A DNA stretch of 64,000 nt, taken from Rhodovulum marinum (lineage in GTDB: Bacteria > Pseudomonadota > Alphaproteobacteria > Rhodobacterales > Rhodobacteraceae). The position numbers were made by a program, and so were the translations under genes. This document shows positions 27,282 through 34,952 of the stretch, one piece after another. Position 1 is the first letter of the stretch. Every line of letters begins with the position of its first letter. The notes beneath the pieces were generated by a model. It did no database searches and was not told the origin of the DNA. It was given only the letters and a program-made list of their open reading frames with translations. The stretch is taken from positions 62,001 through 126,000 of the forward strand of contig NZ_SLXP01000002.1 in NCBI RefSeq assembly GCF_004343075.1. The letters are read 5' to 3'.

Positions 27282-28601
27282 ATGGGCGAACTCTTGGCCG
27301 TCCTGATGATCCTGGGCTTCATGCTGGCGCTGTTGATCGGCATGCCCGTGGGCATCGGCATCGCGCTGTCGGGCTTCCTGTTCGGCTGGATGGGGTTCGG
27401 GGATTTCCTGTTCAACCTGGTCCCCGCCCGCATCTACGGCGTTGTCACCAAGTACGAATTCCTCGCCATTCCCCTCTTCGTCTACATGGGCGTGATGCTG
27501 GAGAAATCCCGCGTGGCCGAGGACATGCTGGACGTCATCGGCCGGCTGTCGGGGCGGCTCCATGGCGGCATGGCGGTGGCGCTGATCGTCGTCGGCGTGC
27601 TGATGGGGGCCTCGACCGGCATCGTGGGCGCCACGGTCGTCACGCTGACCATGCTCACCATGCCGGTGCTGTTGAAACGCAACTATGACGGCGGCCTTGC
27701 CTCGGGCGCGATCTGCGCGTCCGGCACGCTGGGCCAGATCATCCCGCCCTCGCTGGTGCTGATCCTTCTGGCCGACATCATGGGCGAAAGCGTGGGCACC
27801 CTGTTTGCCGCGGCGATGGGGCCGGGGCTGATGCTGGCACTGCTCTATATCGCCTTCATCCTGGCGCTGGGCCATTTCCGCCCCGCCCTGATGCCCCCCA
27901 TCCCCGAGGCCGAACGCAACGACATTCGCGGCCTTGCGCTGGCCCGCAAGGCCGTCCTCGCCCTCGCCCCCCCGCTCCTGCTGGTGGGTGGCGTCCTGGG
28001 CACGATCATCGGCGGCCTTGCCGCCCCGACCGAGGCCGCGGGCGTCGGCGCCGCGCTCTCGATCCTGATCGCCGCGCTTTACCGCCGCCTGACCCTGCGG
28101 ATGATCTGGGACGCCGCCCAGTCGGCGCTGCGAATCTCGGCGATGATCTTCTTCATCCTGATCGCGGCGCAGGTGTTTTCGGTGGCATTCCGCGGCCTGC
28201 ATGGCGAGGATCTCGTGAAGGACACGCTCGCCCTCCTGCCCGGCGGCGAGACCGGGGCGCTCCTGTTCCTGATGCTGCTTCTCTTCGTCCTCGGCTTCTT
28301 CCTCGAATGGATCGAGATCAGCTATATCGCGCTGCCGCTCCTGCTGCCGTTCTTCGTCGAGGCGGGCACCGACATGGTCTGGCTCGCAGCCCTCATCGCG
28401 CTGAACCTGCAGACCTCGTTCCTGACGCCGCCCTTCGGCTGGGCGCTGTTCTTCCTGAAAGGTGCCGCGCCGCCCGGCGTGACGACGCGGATGATCTATC
28501 GTGGCGTGCTGCCCTTCATCGCGATCCAGGTCGTCGCGCTGGTGCTGTTGTTCCTGGTGCCCGGCATCGCCACCTGGCTGCCGAACGCCATCGGCTGGTA
28601 G
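27282..28601 (+). CDS. TRAP transporter large permease (DctM)
   Basis: A 439-residue polytopic transport subunit with about twelve hydrophobic segments. Signature blocks are LIGMPVGIGIALSGF, FLAIPLFVYMG, GASTGIVGATVVTL, SGTLGQIIPPSLVLILL and FLTPPFGWALFFLKG, the last near the C-terminus as in other DctM proteins. It forms the ion-coupled channel of the TRAP system. It converges on hemP, whose stop is only 7 nt away; no terminator is seen in the gap. Confidence 0.93.
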   Translation: MGELLAVLMILGFMLALLIGMPVGIGIALSGFLFGWMGFGDFLFNLVPARIYGVVTKYEFLAIPLFVYMGVMLEKSRVAEDMLDVIGRLSGRLHGGMAVALIVVGVLMGASTGIVGATVVTLTMLTMPVLLKRNYDGGLASGAICASGTLGQIIPPSLVLILLADIMGESVGTLFAAAMGPGLMLALLYIAFILALGHFRPALMPPIPEAERNDIRGLALARKAVLALAPPLLLVGGVLGTIIGGLAAPTEAAGVGAALSILIAALYRRLTLRMIWDAAQSALRISAMIFFILIAAQVFSVAFRGLHGEDLVKDTLALLPGGETGALLFLMLLLFVLGFFLEWIEISYIALPLLLPFFVEAGTDMVWLAALIALNLQTSFLTPPFGWALFFLKGAAPPGVTTRMIYRGVLPFIAIQVVALVLLFLVPGIATWLPNAIGW

Positions 28602-28607
28602 CGCCCG

Positions 28608-28772
28608 TCACTTGGTCAGGATCAGCTTGCCGCCACGGGTGATGCGCAAGGTATAGGCCGTGCCGTCCAGCACGATCCGCGCGCATACCCCGCCGCCGGT
28701 CAGCACCCGCGCATCATGCGCGGGCAGCGGCGGCGGGCAGTCCTCTTCCGTCGGCTCGGGGGTCTGGCTCAT
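28608..28772 (-). CDS. hemP: Hemin uptake protein HemP family
   Basis: A 54-residue protein ending ARIVLDGTAYTLRITRGGKL followed by ILTK, with PAHDARVLTGGG before it: the compact signature of HemP/HmuP proteins, which act in haem uptake, in some bacteria by promoting transcription of haem receptor genes. The N-terminal 20 residues are Pro/Glu-rich. It starts 19 nt after the stop of the small upstream gene and probably shares its iron-box-controlled promoter. No haem receptor or ABC transporter is in this window. Confidence 0.82.
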   Translation of the reverse strand: MSQTPEPTEEDCPPPLPAHDARVLTGGGVCARIVLDGTAYTLRITRGGKLILTK

Positions 28773-28791
28773 CCGTGCGCTCCGCGCGGGC

Positions 28792-28974
28792 TCAGGGGCG
28801 GTGCTCGACACGGTCCAGCATGTGCTCCAGCACACGCGAACCCGAGGACACCTCGAACAGGCCCATCGCGGCCATCTCGTGCAGCAGGTCGCGCAAATCG
28901 CCGAACTCGGGCGAGACGCGGGCGGGACGGGACGGGCGCCGGGCGGCGCCGGGGCAGGTTTCGGCAAGGCTCAT
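28792..28974 (-). CDS. Small uncharacterised protein co-transcribed with hemP
   Basis: A 60-residue open frame with an excellent ribosome site (GGAGGAG, 6 nt before ATG). The sequence has a basic, Pro-rich start and a helical second half, DLRDLLHEMAAMGLFEVSSG and RVLEHMLDRVEHRP. I do not recognise a named family, though the gene order small-ORF then hemP seems familiar in Rhodobacteraceae. Its position just behind the iron-responsive-like operator suggests a role in iron or haem homeostasis. Confidence 0.65.
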   Translation of the reverse strand: MSLAETCPGAARRPSRPARVSPEFGDLRDLLHEMAAMGLFEVSSGSRVLEHMLDRVEHRP

Positions 28975-29045
28975 GGTCAACTCCTCCTGGAACGGTGGAC
29001 TCCGGGCTGGTCCCGAGGGGTTGGCTGGGAATCTGCCCCCTAAAA

Positions 29046-29062
29046 CTGACTTAAACTGTCAG
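29046..29062. promoter_or_regulatory. Candidate iron-responsive operator upstream of the hemP operon
   Basis: CTGAC-TTAAACT-GTCAG is a perfect 5-bp inverted repeat with an AT-rich core; it also reads TGA-N9-TCA. This resembles the iron-responsive motifs of alphaproteobacteria (RirA-type IRO and the Rhodobacterales iron box attributed to IscR). It lies 72 bases before the small gene ahead of hemP. Which regulator binds is not decidable here. Confidence 0.6.
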
Positions 29063-29123
29063 GTATGTAAAGCCCCGGCCGCACCACCAGGCCGGTCACG
29101 ATCCCGTCAGCGGCACGCCGCCC

Positions 29124-29153
29124 TTGGCGCCGCCCCCGCCCCGCGGCTAGGCT
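29124..29153 (+). promoter_or_regulatory. Promoter directly abutting the CocE gene (probable leaderless transcript)
   Basis: TTGGCG (29124-29129), 18-nt spacer, TAGGCT (29148-29153). Initiation 7 nt after the -10 would fall at or next to the A of the ATG at 29160, and no ribosome site precedes that ATG. The mRNA is therefore predicted to be leaderless. Confidence 0.5.
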
Positions 29154-29159
29154 GGCCCC

Positions 29160-31157
29160 ATGCGCACCCGCACCCGGTTCCCCCACCCCGTCACCGTCCA
29201 TGACGACATCGCCATCCCCATGCCCGATGGCACCCGCCTGTCCGCCCGGCTCTGGCGGCCCGAGGGCACCGATGACCCGGTGCCGCTGATCCTCGAACAC
29301 CTGCCCTACCGCAAGCGCGACGGCACCATCGCGCGCGACAGCCTGACCCACCCGTGGTTCGCGGGCCATGGCTATGCCTGCCTGCGCGTCGACATGCGCG
29401 GCAACGGCGACAGCGACGGGCTGATGGCCGACGAATACACCGAAACCGAATTGCAGGACGCCTGCGACGTCATCGCCTGGGCGCGGGCACAGGACTGGTG
29501 CACGGGCGATTGCGGGATGATGGGCATCTCCTGGGGCGGGTTCAACGCGCTGCAGGTCGCGGCGCGGCGCCCGCCGGGGCTCAAGGCCATCGTCACCCTT
29601 TGTTCCAGCGCTGACCGCTTCGCCGACGACATCCATTACAAGGGCGGCTGCCTGCTGGGCGAGAACCTGGGTTGGGCGACGACCATGCTGGGCTATTCCG
29701 CGCGCCCGCCCGACCCGGCGGTGGTGGGCGACCGCTGGCGCGCGATGTGGCTCAACCGGCTGGAACACCAGCCCTTCCACCTGTCCGACTGGCTCGCCCA
29801 CCAGCGCCGCGACGCCTATTGGCGGCACGGCTCGGTCTGCGAGGACTGGGGCGCGATAAAGGCCGCGGTTCTGGCCATCGGCGGCTGGCATGACGGCTAT
29901 CGGAACACGGTGGCAAAGCTGGTCGAAAACCTCGACGCCCCGGCCAGGGGCATCGTCGGCCCCTGGAACCACAAGTATCCCCATATCGCCGAACCCGGCC
30001 CGACCATCGGCTTCCTGCAAGAGGCGCTGCGCTGGTGGGATCACTGGCTGAAAGGCCGCGACACCGGCGTGGACCGCGACCCCGCGATGCGCCTGTGGCT
30101 GATGGACAGCGTGCCGCCGGCCCGCCACCTGACCCACCGCCCCGGCCGCTGGATCGCCGAGGCCGACTGGCCCGCCCCCGGCATCGCCCCGCGAACGCTC
30201 CACCTGACCGATGCGGGGCTGGCGGCGGCGCCCGCCCCCCTTTCCGCCCGCGTCGCCTCCCCCGCCGATTGCGGCGCGGCGGCGGGCGAGTTCTTCCCCT
30301 TCGCCTATGGCCCGGAACTGCCCGACGCGCAGAACGCCGACGACGCCCGCTCCGCCTGTTTCGACGCCCCGCCCGCCGCGGCCGAGACCGACATCGTCGG
30401 CGCCCCGCGGATCGCGCTGACCGTGTCGTCGGACCGGCCGCAGGGCCAGATTGCCGTGCGCCTGTGCGATGTCTTTCCCGACGGCACCTCGGCGCTCATC
30501 ACCCACGGCGTGCTGAACCTCGCGCACCGCGCCTCCCACGCCGCGCCCGAACCGCTGCCGCCCGGCGACCCGGTCGCGGTGGAACTCGACCTCGACCAGA
30601 TCGCCTATCGCCTGCCCGCGGGCCACCGGCTGCGGGTGGCGATTTCCACCGCCTGTTGGCCCTTCCTCTGGCCCGCGCCCGAGGCGGCAACGCTGACGCT
30701 CCACGCGGGCCATGTCGCGATCCCGATCCGCCCCACCGCCACCGGCGACGAATGGGCCTTCGAACCCGCCGAGGGCGCCCCGCCCTGGCCCGCCGAGACC
30801 CTGCGCGCCCCCGCCTTCACGCGCGAGACGTCACAAGACCTCGCCACCGGCGAAACCCGCCTGGCGATCACCCATGACGCGGGCGCGATGCGCGATGCCG
30901 GCCATGGGCTCGCCACCTCGTCGATCACGCGCGAGCGCTGGACGATCCGCCCCGACGATCCACTGTCGGCCACCGCCGAGATGCAGATCGAGAAAGAGAT
31001 GTCGCGCGGCGACTGGGCCGTGCGCACCCGGGGCACCACCCGGCTGACCGCCGATGCGACCGATTTCCACCTCTCCGCGCGGCTCAGGACCTACGAGGGC
31101 GAGCGGCTGATCTTCGACAAGAGTTTCGACGGCACGATCCCGCGCGACAACCTGTGA
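29160..31157 (+). CDS. CocE/NonD family (S15-like) alpha/beta hydrolase
   Basis: A 665-residue cytoplasmic hydrolase of the X-Pro dipeptidyl-peptidase/cocaine esterase family. The alpha/beta-hydrolase core has the nucleophile Ser124 in GISWGG, the oxyanion region EHLPYRKRD, and GGWHDGY and GPWNHKYP where the catalytic Asp and His are expected. The second half is the beta-jellyroll XPD_BAC domain (ARSACFDAPP, ALTVSSDRPQGQIAVRLCDV). No signal peptide is seen. Substrate could be an acyl ester or a proline-containing peptide; the peptide ABC transporter next door makes peptides plausible. Convergent with the peptide-binding-protein gene, with a hairpin between. Confidence 0.9.
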   Translation: MRTRTRFPHPVTVHDDIAIPMPDGTRLSARLWRPEGTDDPVPLILEHLPYRKRDGTIARDSLTHPWFAGHGYACLRVDMRGNGDSDGLMADEYTETELQDACDVIAWARAQDWCTGDCGMMGISWGGFNALQVAARRPPGLKAIVTLCSSADRFADDIHYKGGCLLGENLGWATTMLGYSARPPDPAVVGDRWRAMWLNRLEHQPFHLSDWLAHQRRDAYWRHGSVCEDWGAIKAAVLAIGGWHDGYRNTVAKLVENLDAPARGIVGPWNHKYPHIAEPGPTIGFLQEALRWWDHWLKGRDTGVDRDPAMRLWLMDSVPPARHLTHRPGRWIAEADWPAPGIAPRTLHLTDAGLAAAPAPLSARVASPADCGAAAGEFFPFAYGPELPDAQNADDARSACFDAPPAAAETDIVGAPRIALTVSSDRPQGQIAVRLCDVFPDGTSALITHGVLNLAHRASHAAPEPLPPGDPVAVELDLDQIAYRLPAGHRLRVAISTACWPFLWPAPEAATLTLHAGHVAIPIRPTATGDEWAFEPAEGAPPWPAETLRAPAFTRETSQDLATGETRLAITHDAGAMRDAGHGLATSSITRERWTIRPDDPLSATAEMQIEKEMSRGDWAVRTRGTTRLTADATDFHLSARLRTYEGERLIFDKSFDGTIPRDNL

Positions 31158-31183
31158 CGGGCGCGACGCAAACGCCGCGCCCG
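31158..31183. terminator. Bidirectional hairpin between convergent genes
   Basis: CGGGCGCG / CGCGCCCG arms (8 bp, 10-nt loop) start immediately after the CocE stop and end 8 nt before the stop of the convergent binding-protein gene. No T run; probably terminates or stabilises both messages. Confidence 0.5.
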
Positions 31184-31191
31184 CGTCCCGA

Positions 31192-32805
31192 TCAGGCGAA
31201 CCACCAGCGTTCCACCGACTTGTAGCCGTCGTTCTCCCAGTTCCCGGCGATCACCTCGGGCGTCTGCACGCCCCGGCCCGCGCCCATGATGTAATTGGCG
31301 AACATCGGCACGATGGACCCGCCATCATCATGGATCAGGCGCTGGCACTCGAAATACATCTCGGCGCGCCTGGCCTCGTCCAGTTCCGCGCGGGCCTCGA
31401 CCACCAGGGCGTTGAACCGGTCCGCGGCCTCGGTGCCGCGCCAGGCGGTGTCGTTCCATTCCTGGTCTTCGACATAGCCCGAGGAGAACATCCAGTCACA
31501 GGTCGGCCGCCCACCCCAGTAGCAGGCGCACCAGCCCTTCTTGTTCCAGACGTTCGACCAATACCCGTCGCTGGGTTCGCGCACGATCTCGACCTCGATC
31601 CCGCATTCCGCCGCCGAGGCCTGCAACAGCTGCGCCGCGTCCAGCGCACCCGCAAAGGCCGCGGTCGATGCCGAAAGCTGGATCGGGCCGGAATGGCCGG
31701 ATTTCTCGTAGTGGAACTTCGCCTTGTCGGCATCGAACTCGCGCTGTTCCAGCCCCTCGGCATGGAACGGCACGATGGGCGAAATCGGGTGGTCGTTGCC
31801 GATCGTGCCGTGGCCCAGCAGGATCTTGTCGACCATCTCCTGCTTTTTCACCGCGTATTTCAGCGCCATCCGCAGGTCGTAATCGCCGAAGGGCGCCGTA
31901 TCCAGCCGCATCGGGAAGGTATAGTGCAGGTACCCAACCTGCTCGATGATGTTGACGTTCGGCGCGCGCTGCAGCAGCGCAACGGTCTTGGGGTCCAGCC
32001 GGTCGGCGGCACTCACCTCGCCCGACATCAGCGCGTTCTGCCGCGCGGTGACATCGATGATCGAGACCAGTTCCACCTCGTCGAAGAACGCCGCATCCTC
32101 CTTGAAATAGTTCGGGTTGCGCGTCGCCTGCATCCGCACGCCCGGCTCGAAGTTCCGGATCACGTAGCCGCCCGTGCCGATCCCCGCCGTGGGGTCGATT
32201 TCGCCGTCCTCGCTGGGCAGGATAAGCAGGTGGTAATCGGTGATGACAAAGGGGAAATCGGCGTTCGGCGCGTCCAGGTCGAACACCACCACGTCCTCGC
32301 CGTCCTTGCGGATGTCGGTGATCGACGTCAGCAACCCCTTGGCCGCCGATTTCGACGCTTCGCCCCGGTGATAGTTGATCGAGGCGATCACGTCGTCGGC
32401 GGTCATCGTCTTGGCGTTGTGGAACTCCACCCCCTTGCGGATGCGGAACGCCCAGCTCTTGCCACCGTCCAGCGCCTCGTAGCTTTCGGCCAGTTCCGGG
32501 CGCAGCGACCCGTCGGGGGCGACCTCGATCAGGTTGTTGCCATAGGTGAACCCGGTATTGGTCATCATCCCGTTTTCATAGGTCGCCGGGTCCAGGCTGT
32601 CGGTGGTCGACCCGTGCGCCATGCCCAGGCGGAACGTCCCACCGCGCTGTGGCGTCGCCGCCCGGGCCCGATCGGCCATCGACAGCGCGGCCGGCACCGC
32701 CACGCCCGCGGCCACCAGCGAGGTGATGAAGCTGCGCCGGTCGATGCGGCCCCGGGCAAGCTGTGCCTTGCGCTGCGCAATGAACGCGTCTTTCCGATCG
32801 GTCAT
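31192..32805 (-). CDS. ABC transporter substrate-binding protein, family 5 (peptide type)
   Basis: A 537-residue periplasmic binding protein. It has an unusual N-terminus: about 20 charged residues (LARGRID) before a Tat-type signal RRSFITSLVAAGVAVPAAL. The mature part is of the DppA/OppA class: RGGTFRLGMAHG, LDPATYENG, WAFRIRKGVEFHNAKT, MTADDVIASI, and DLRMALKYAVKKQEMVDKIL. The start at 32805 follows GGAGG. It is transcribed divergently from its presumed permeases, 249 bases away, so SBP level is controlled separately. Ligand unknown; the family binds peptides, nickel complexes, opines and others. Confidence 0.9.
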   Translation of the reverse strand: MTDRKDAFIAQRKAQLARGRIDRRSFITSLVAAGVAVPAALSMADRARAATPQRGGTFRLGMAHGSTTDSLDPATYENGMMTNTGFTYGNNLIEVAPDGSLRPELAESYEALDGGKSWAFRIRKGVEFHNAKTMTADDVIASINYHRGEASKSAAKGLLTSITDIRKDGEDVVVFDLDAPNADFPFVITDYHLLILPSEDGEIDPTAGIGTGGYVIRNFEPGVRMQATRNPNYFKEDAAFFDEVELVSIIDVTARQNALMSGEVSAADRLDPKTVALLQRAPNVNIIEQVGYLHYTFPMRLDTAPFGDYDLRMALKYAVKKQEMVDKILLGHGTIGNDHPISPIVPFHAEGLEQREFDADKAKFHYEKSGHSGPIQLSASTAAFAGALDAAQLLQASAAECGIEVEIVREPSDGYWSNVWNKKGWCACYWGGRPTCDWMFSSGYVEDQEWNDTAWRGTEAADRFNALVVEARAELDEARRAEMYFECQRLIHDDGGSIVPMFANYIMGAGRGVQTPEVIAGNWENDGYKSVERWWFA

Positions 32806-33054
32806 CGGGGGATCCTCCCGTTGGATGGATGTCGTTTTTTGGCTTCCGAAAGACTGCGCCCAAACGCGCCGCCATGGCAAGCCGATATCGGCACCCGCGC
32901 CCCATCCCCATCAACCCCTTGTTTCATATGGATTTCGATGCCGTTGCCATTCCGGCCCGACGTGGTCTACCCTGCACCCGCCGTTCGGGCAGTAATACAA
33001 AAGCGACACGGCCCGCACCCGGTGCAGGCCGCAACAACAGGGAGAGAGCAGCCG

Positions 33055-34035
33055 GTGCACCCGGTTCTGACCACCGTGATCCAGCGCCTCGCGCTGGGGC
33101 TTCTGACGCTGTTCCTGGTCTCGCTGCTGATCTTCAGCGCGGTCGAATTCCTGCCGGGCGATTTCACCCAGGCCGTGCTGGGCCAGTCCGCGACCGAGGA
33201 AACCGTCGCCGCCTTCCGCCGCGAACTCGGCCTCGATCAGCCGGCCTGGGCCCGCTATCTCGACTGGATCGGCGGCGTGGTGCAGGGCGATTTCGGCACG
33301 TCCTTCTCGGGCCGCGCCGCCTCGGGCGTCAACCGCTCGCGCGAGGTGGTGGACCTCGTCGCGCCCCGGCTGATGAACACGCTGTTCCTGGCGGGGATGA
33401 CCGCGCTGGTCGCCGTGCCGCTGGCGCTGTTCCTGGGCATTACCGCGGCGCTCTGGCGCAATTCGCTCTACGATCGGGCGGTGAACGCGGCGACGCTGTC
33501 GACCATCTCGATGCCCGAATTCTTCGTGGCCTATATCTTGATCCTGGTCTTCGGCTCGCTGGTCCCGATCTTCCCCTCGCTCGCCAACGTCACGCCGGAA
33601 ATGCCGCTCGGCGAACGCATCTGGCGCTGTATCCTGCCGTCCGCCACGCTGATGCTGGTGATCGTGGCGCACATGATGCGGATGACGCGGGCGGCCATCA
33701 TCAACCTGCTGGCCTCCCCCTATATCGAGATGGCCCGGCTCAAGGGGCTGTCCGCGCGCCGGGTGATCCTCTATCACGCGCTGCCCAACGCCTGGGCGCC
33801 CATCGTCAACGTGATCGCCTTCAACCTGGCCTATCTCGTCGTGGGCGTCGTCGTGGTCGAGGTGGTGTTCGTCTATCCCGGCATCGGCCAGCTCATGGTC
33901 GACGCGGTGACCAGCCGCGACATTCCCGTGGTGCAGGCCTGCGCGCTGATCTTCGCGGGCACCTACATCACGCTGAACCTGATCGCCGACATCCTCTCGA
34001 TCGTCACCAACCCCAGGCTCTTGCACCCGCGATGA
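33055..34035 (+). CDS. ABC transporter permease, DppB/OppB type
   Basis: A 326-residue inner-membrane permease with six hydrophobic helices. It has a GTG start after a GGAGAGA ribosome site. Conserved blocks include FLPGDFTQAVLGQ, ELGLDQPAWARYLDWIGG, the periplasmic-loop GDFGTSFSGR and the cytoplasmic coupling motif EMARLKGLSARRVILYHALPNA with EAA-type spacing (split here as EMARLKGLSARR and HALPNAW). First gene of the permease-ATPase operon; its stop overlaps the next start (ATGA). Confidence 0.9.
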   Translation: MHPVLTTVIQRLALGLLTLFLVSLLIFSAVEFLPGDFTQAVLGQSATEETVAAFRRELGLDQPAWARYLDWIGGVVQGDFGTSFSGRAASGVNRSREVVDLVAPRLMNTLFLAGMTALVAVPLALFLGITAALWRNSLYDRAVNAATLSTISMPEFFVAYILILVFGSLVPIFPSLANVTPEMPLGERIWRCILPSATLMLVIVAHMMRMTRAAIINLLASPYIEMARLKGLSARRVILYHALPNAWAPIVNVIAFNLAYLVVGVVVVEVVFVYPGIGQLMVDAVTSRDIPVVQACALIFAGTYITLNLIADILSIVTNPRLLHPR

Positions 34036-34952
34036 CCGACACGCCCGAAACCTATTCGGCCGCGGCCGAAATCGGCGCCCCACGCACCCGGCGCGGCCCC
34101 GGCACACGCGCCTGGCTCGCCCTGAAAAAGGCCCCCGTCTCGGCCTGGTTCGGCCTGGTCGTGATCTGCGCCTACGCGCTGGTGGCGATCTTCGCGCCGC
34201 TGCTGGCCCCCCATGGCGAGGCGCAGGTCTTCGCCCAGCCCTACGCCCCATGGACGGCCAACCATCCGCTGGGCACCGACCAGATCGGGCGCGATATCCT
34301 CTCGCGGCTGATCTACGGCGCGCGCAACACCATCGGCATCGCGCTGACAACCACGTTGCTCGCCTTTCTGATCGGCGGCGGGCTGGCGCTGGTGGCGGCC
34401 ATCGCGCGCGGCTGGACCGACCAGATCCTGTCCCGCCTCGTCGACGTGCTCATGGCGATCCCGTCGCTGATCTTCGCGCTGATGCTGTTGTCGATCTTCG
34501 GCGCCTCGGTGCTGTCGCTCATCGTGATCATCGCGGTTCTGGATTCCACCCGCGTGTTCCGCATCACCCGCGCGGTCGCGATGAACGTGGTCGTGATGGA
34601 ATATGTCGAGGCCGCGCGGCTCAGGGGCGAGGGCACCTGGTGGATCATGCGCCGCGAGATCCTGCCCAACATCATGCCGCCGCTGGTGGCCGAGTTCGGC
34701 CTGCGCTTCTGCTTCGTGTTCCTCACGATCGCCGCGCTCTCCTTCCTCGGCCTCGGCATCCAGCCGCCCACCGCCGACTGGGGCTCGATGGTGCGCGAGA
34801 ACGCGTCCCTCATCCAGTTCGCGCAATACGACCTCAAGGCGGGGATCACGCCCCTTTTGCCGGCGGCGGCGATCGCGCTGCTGACCGTGGGCGTGAATTT
34901 CGTGGTCGACTGGTTCCTGATGCAGACAAGCGGGCTCAAGGATGAACACTGA
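34032..34952 (+). CDS. ABC transporter permease, DppC/OppC type
   Basis: A 306-residue second permease. An N-terminal cytoplasmic tail and one helix are followed by HPLGTDQIGRDILSRLIYG, a signature of DppC proteins, and the coupling motif EAARLRGEGTWWIMRREILPN (written here in two parts, EAARLRGEG and REILPN). PPTADWGSM near the end is also conserved. It overlaps the preceding gene by 4 nt and the following ATPase gene by 11 nt, so the subunits are translationally coupled. Confidence 0.92.
   Translation: MTDTPETYSAAAEIGAPRTRRGPGTRAWLALKKAPVSAWFGLVVICAYALVAIFAPLLAPHGEAQVFAQPYAPWTANHPLGTDQIGRDILSRLIYGARNTIGIALTTTLLAFLIGGGLALVAAIARGWTDQILSRLVDVLMAIPSLIFALMLLSIFGASVLSLIVIIAVLDSTRVFRITRAVAMNVVVMEYVEAARLRGEGTWWIMRREILPNIMPPLVAEFGLRFCFVFLTIAALSFLGLGIQPPTADWGSMVRENASLIQFAQYDLKAGITPLLPAAAIALLTVGVNFVVDWFLMQTSGLKDEH

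Noticed and set aside
25287-28202. Minus-strand open frame of 971 codons opposite the TRAP operon
   Set aside because: Mirror frame of three clear transporter genes; His/Gln/Arg/Asp-rich without domains.
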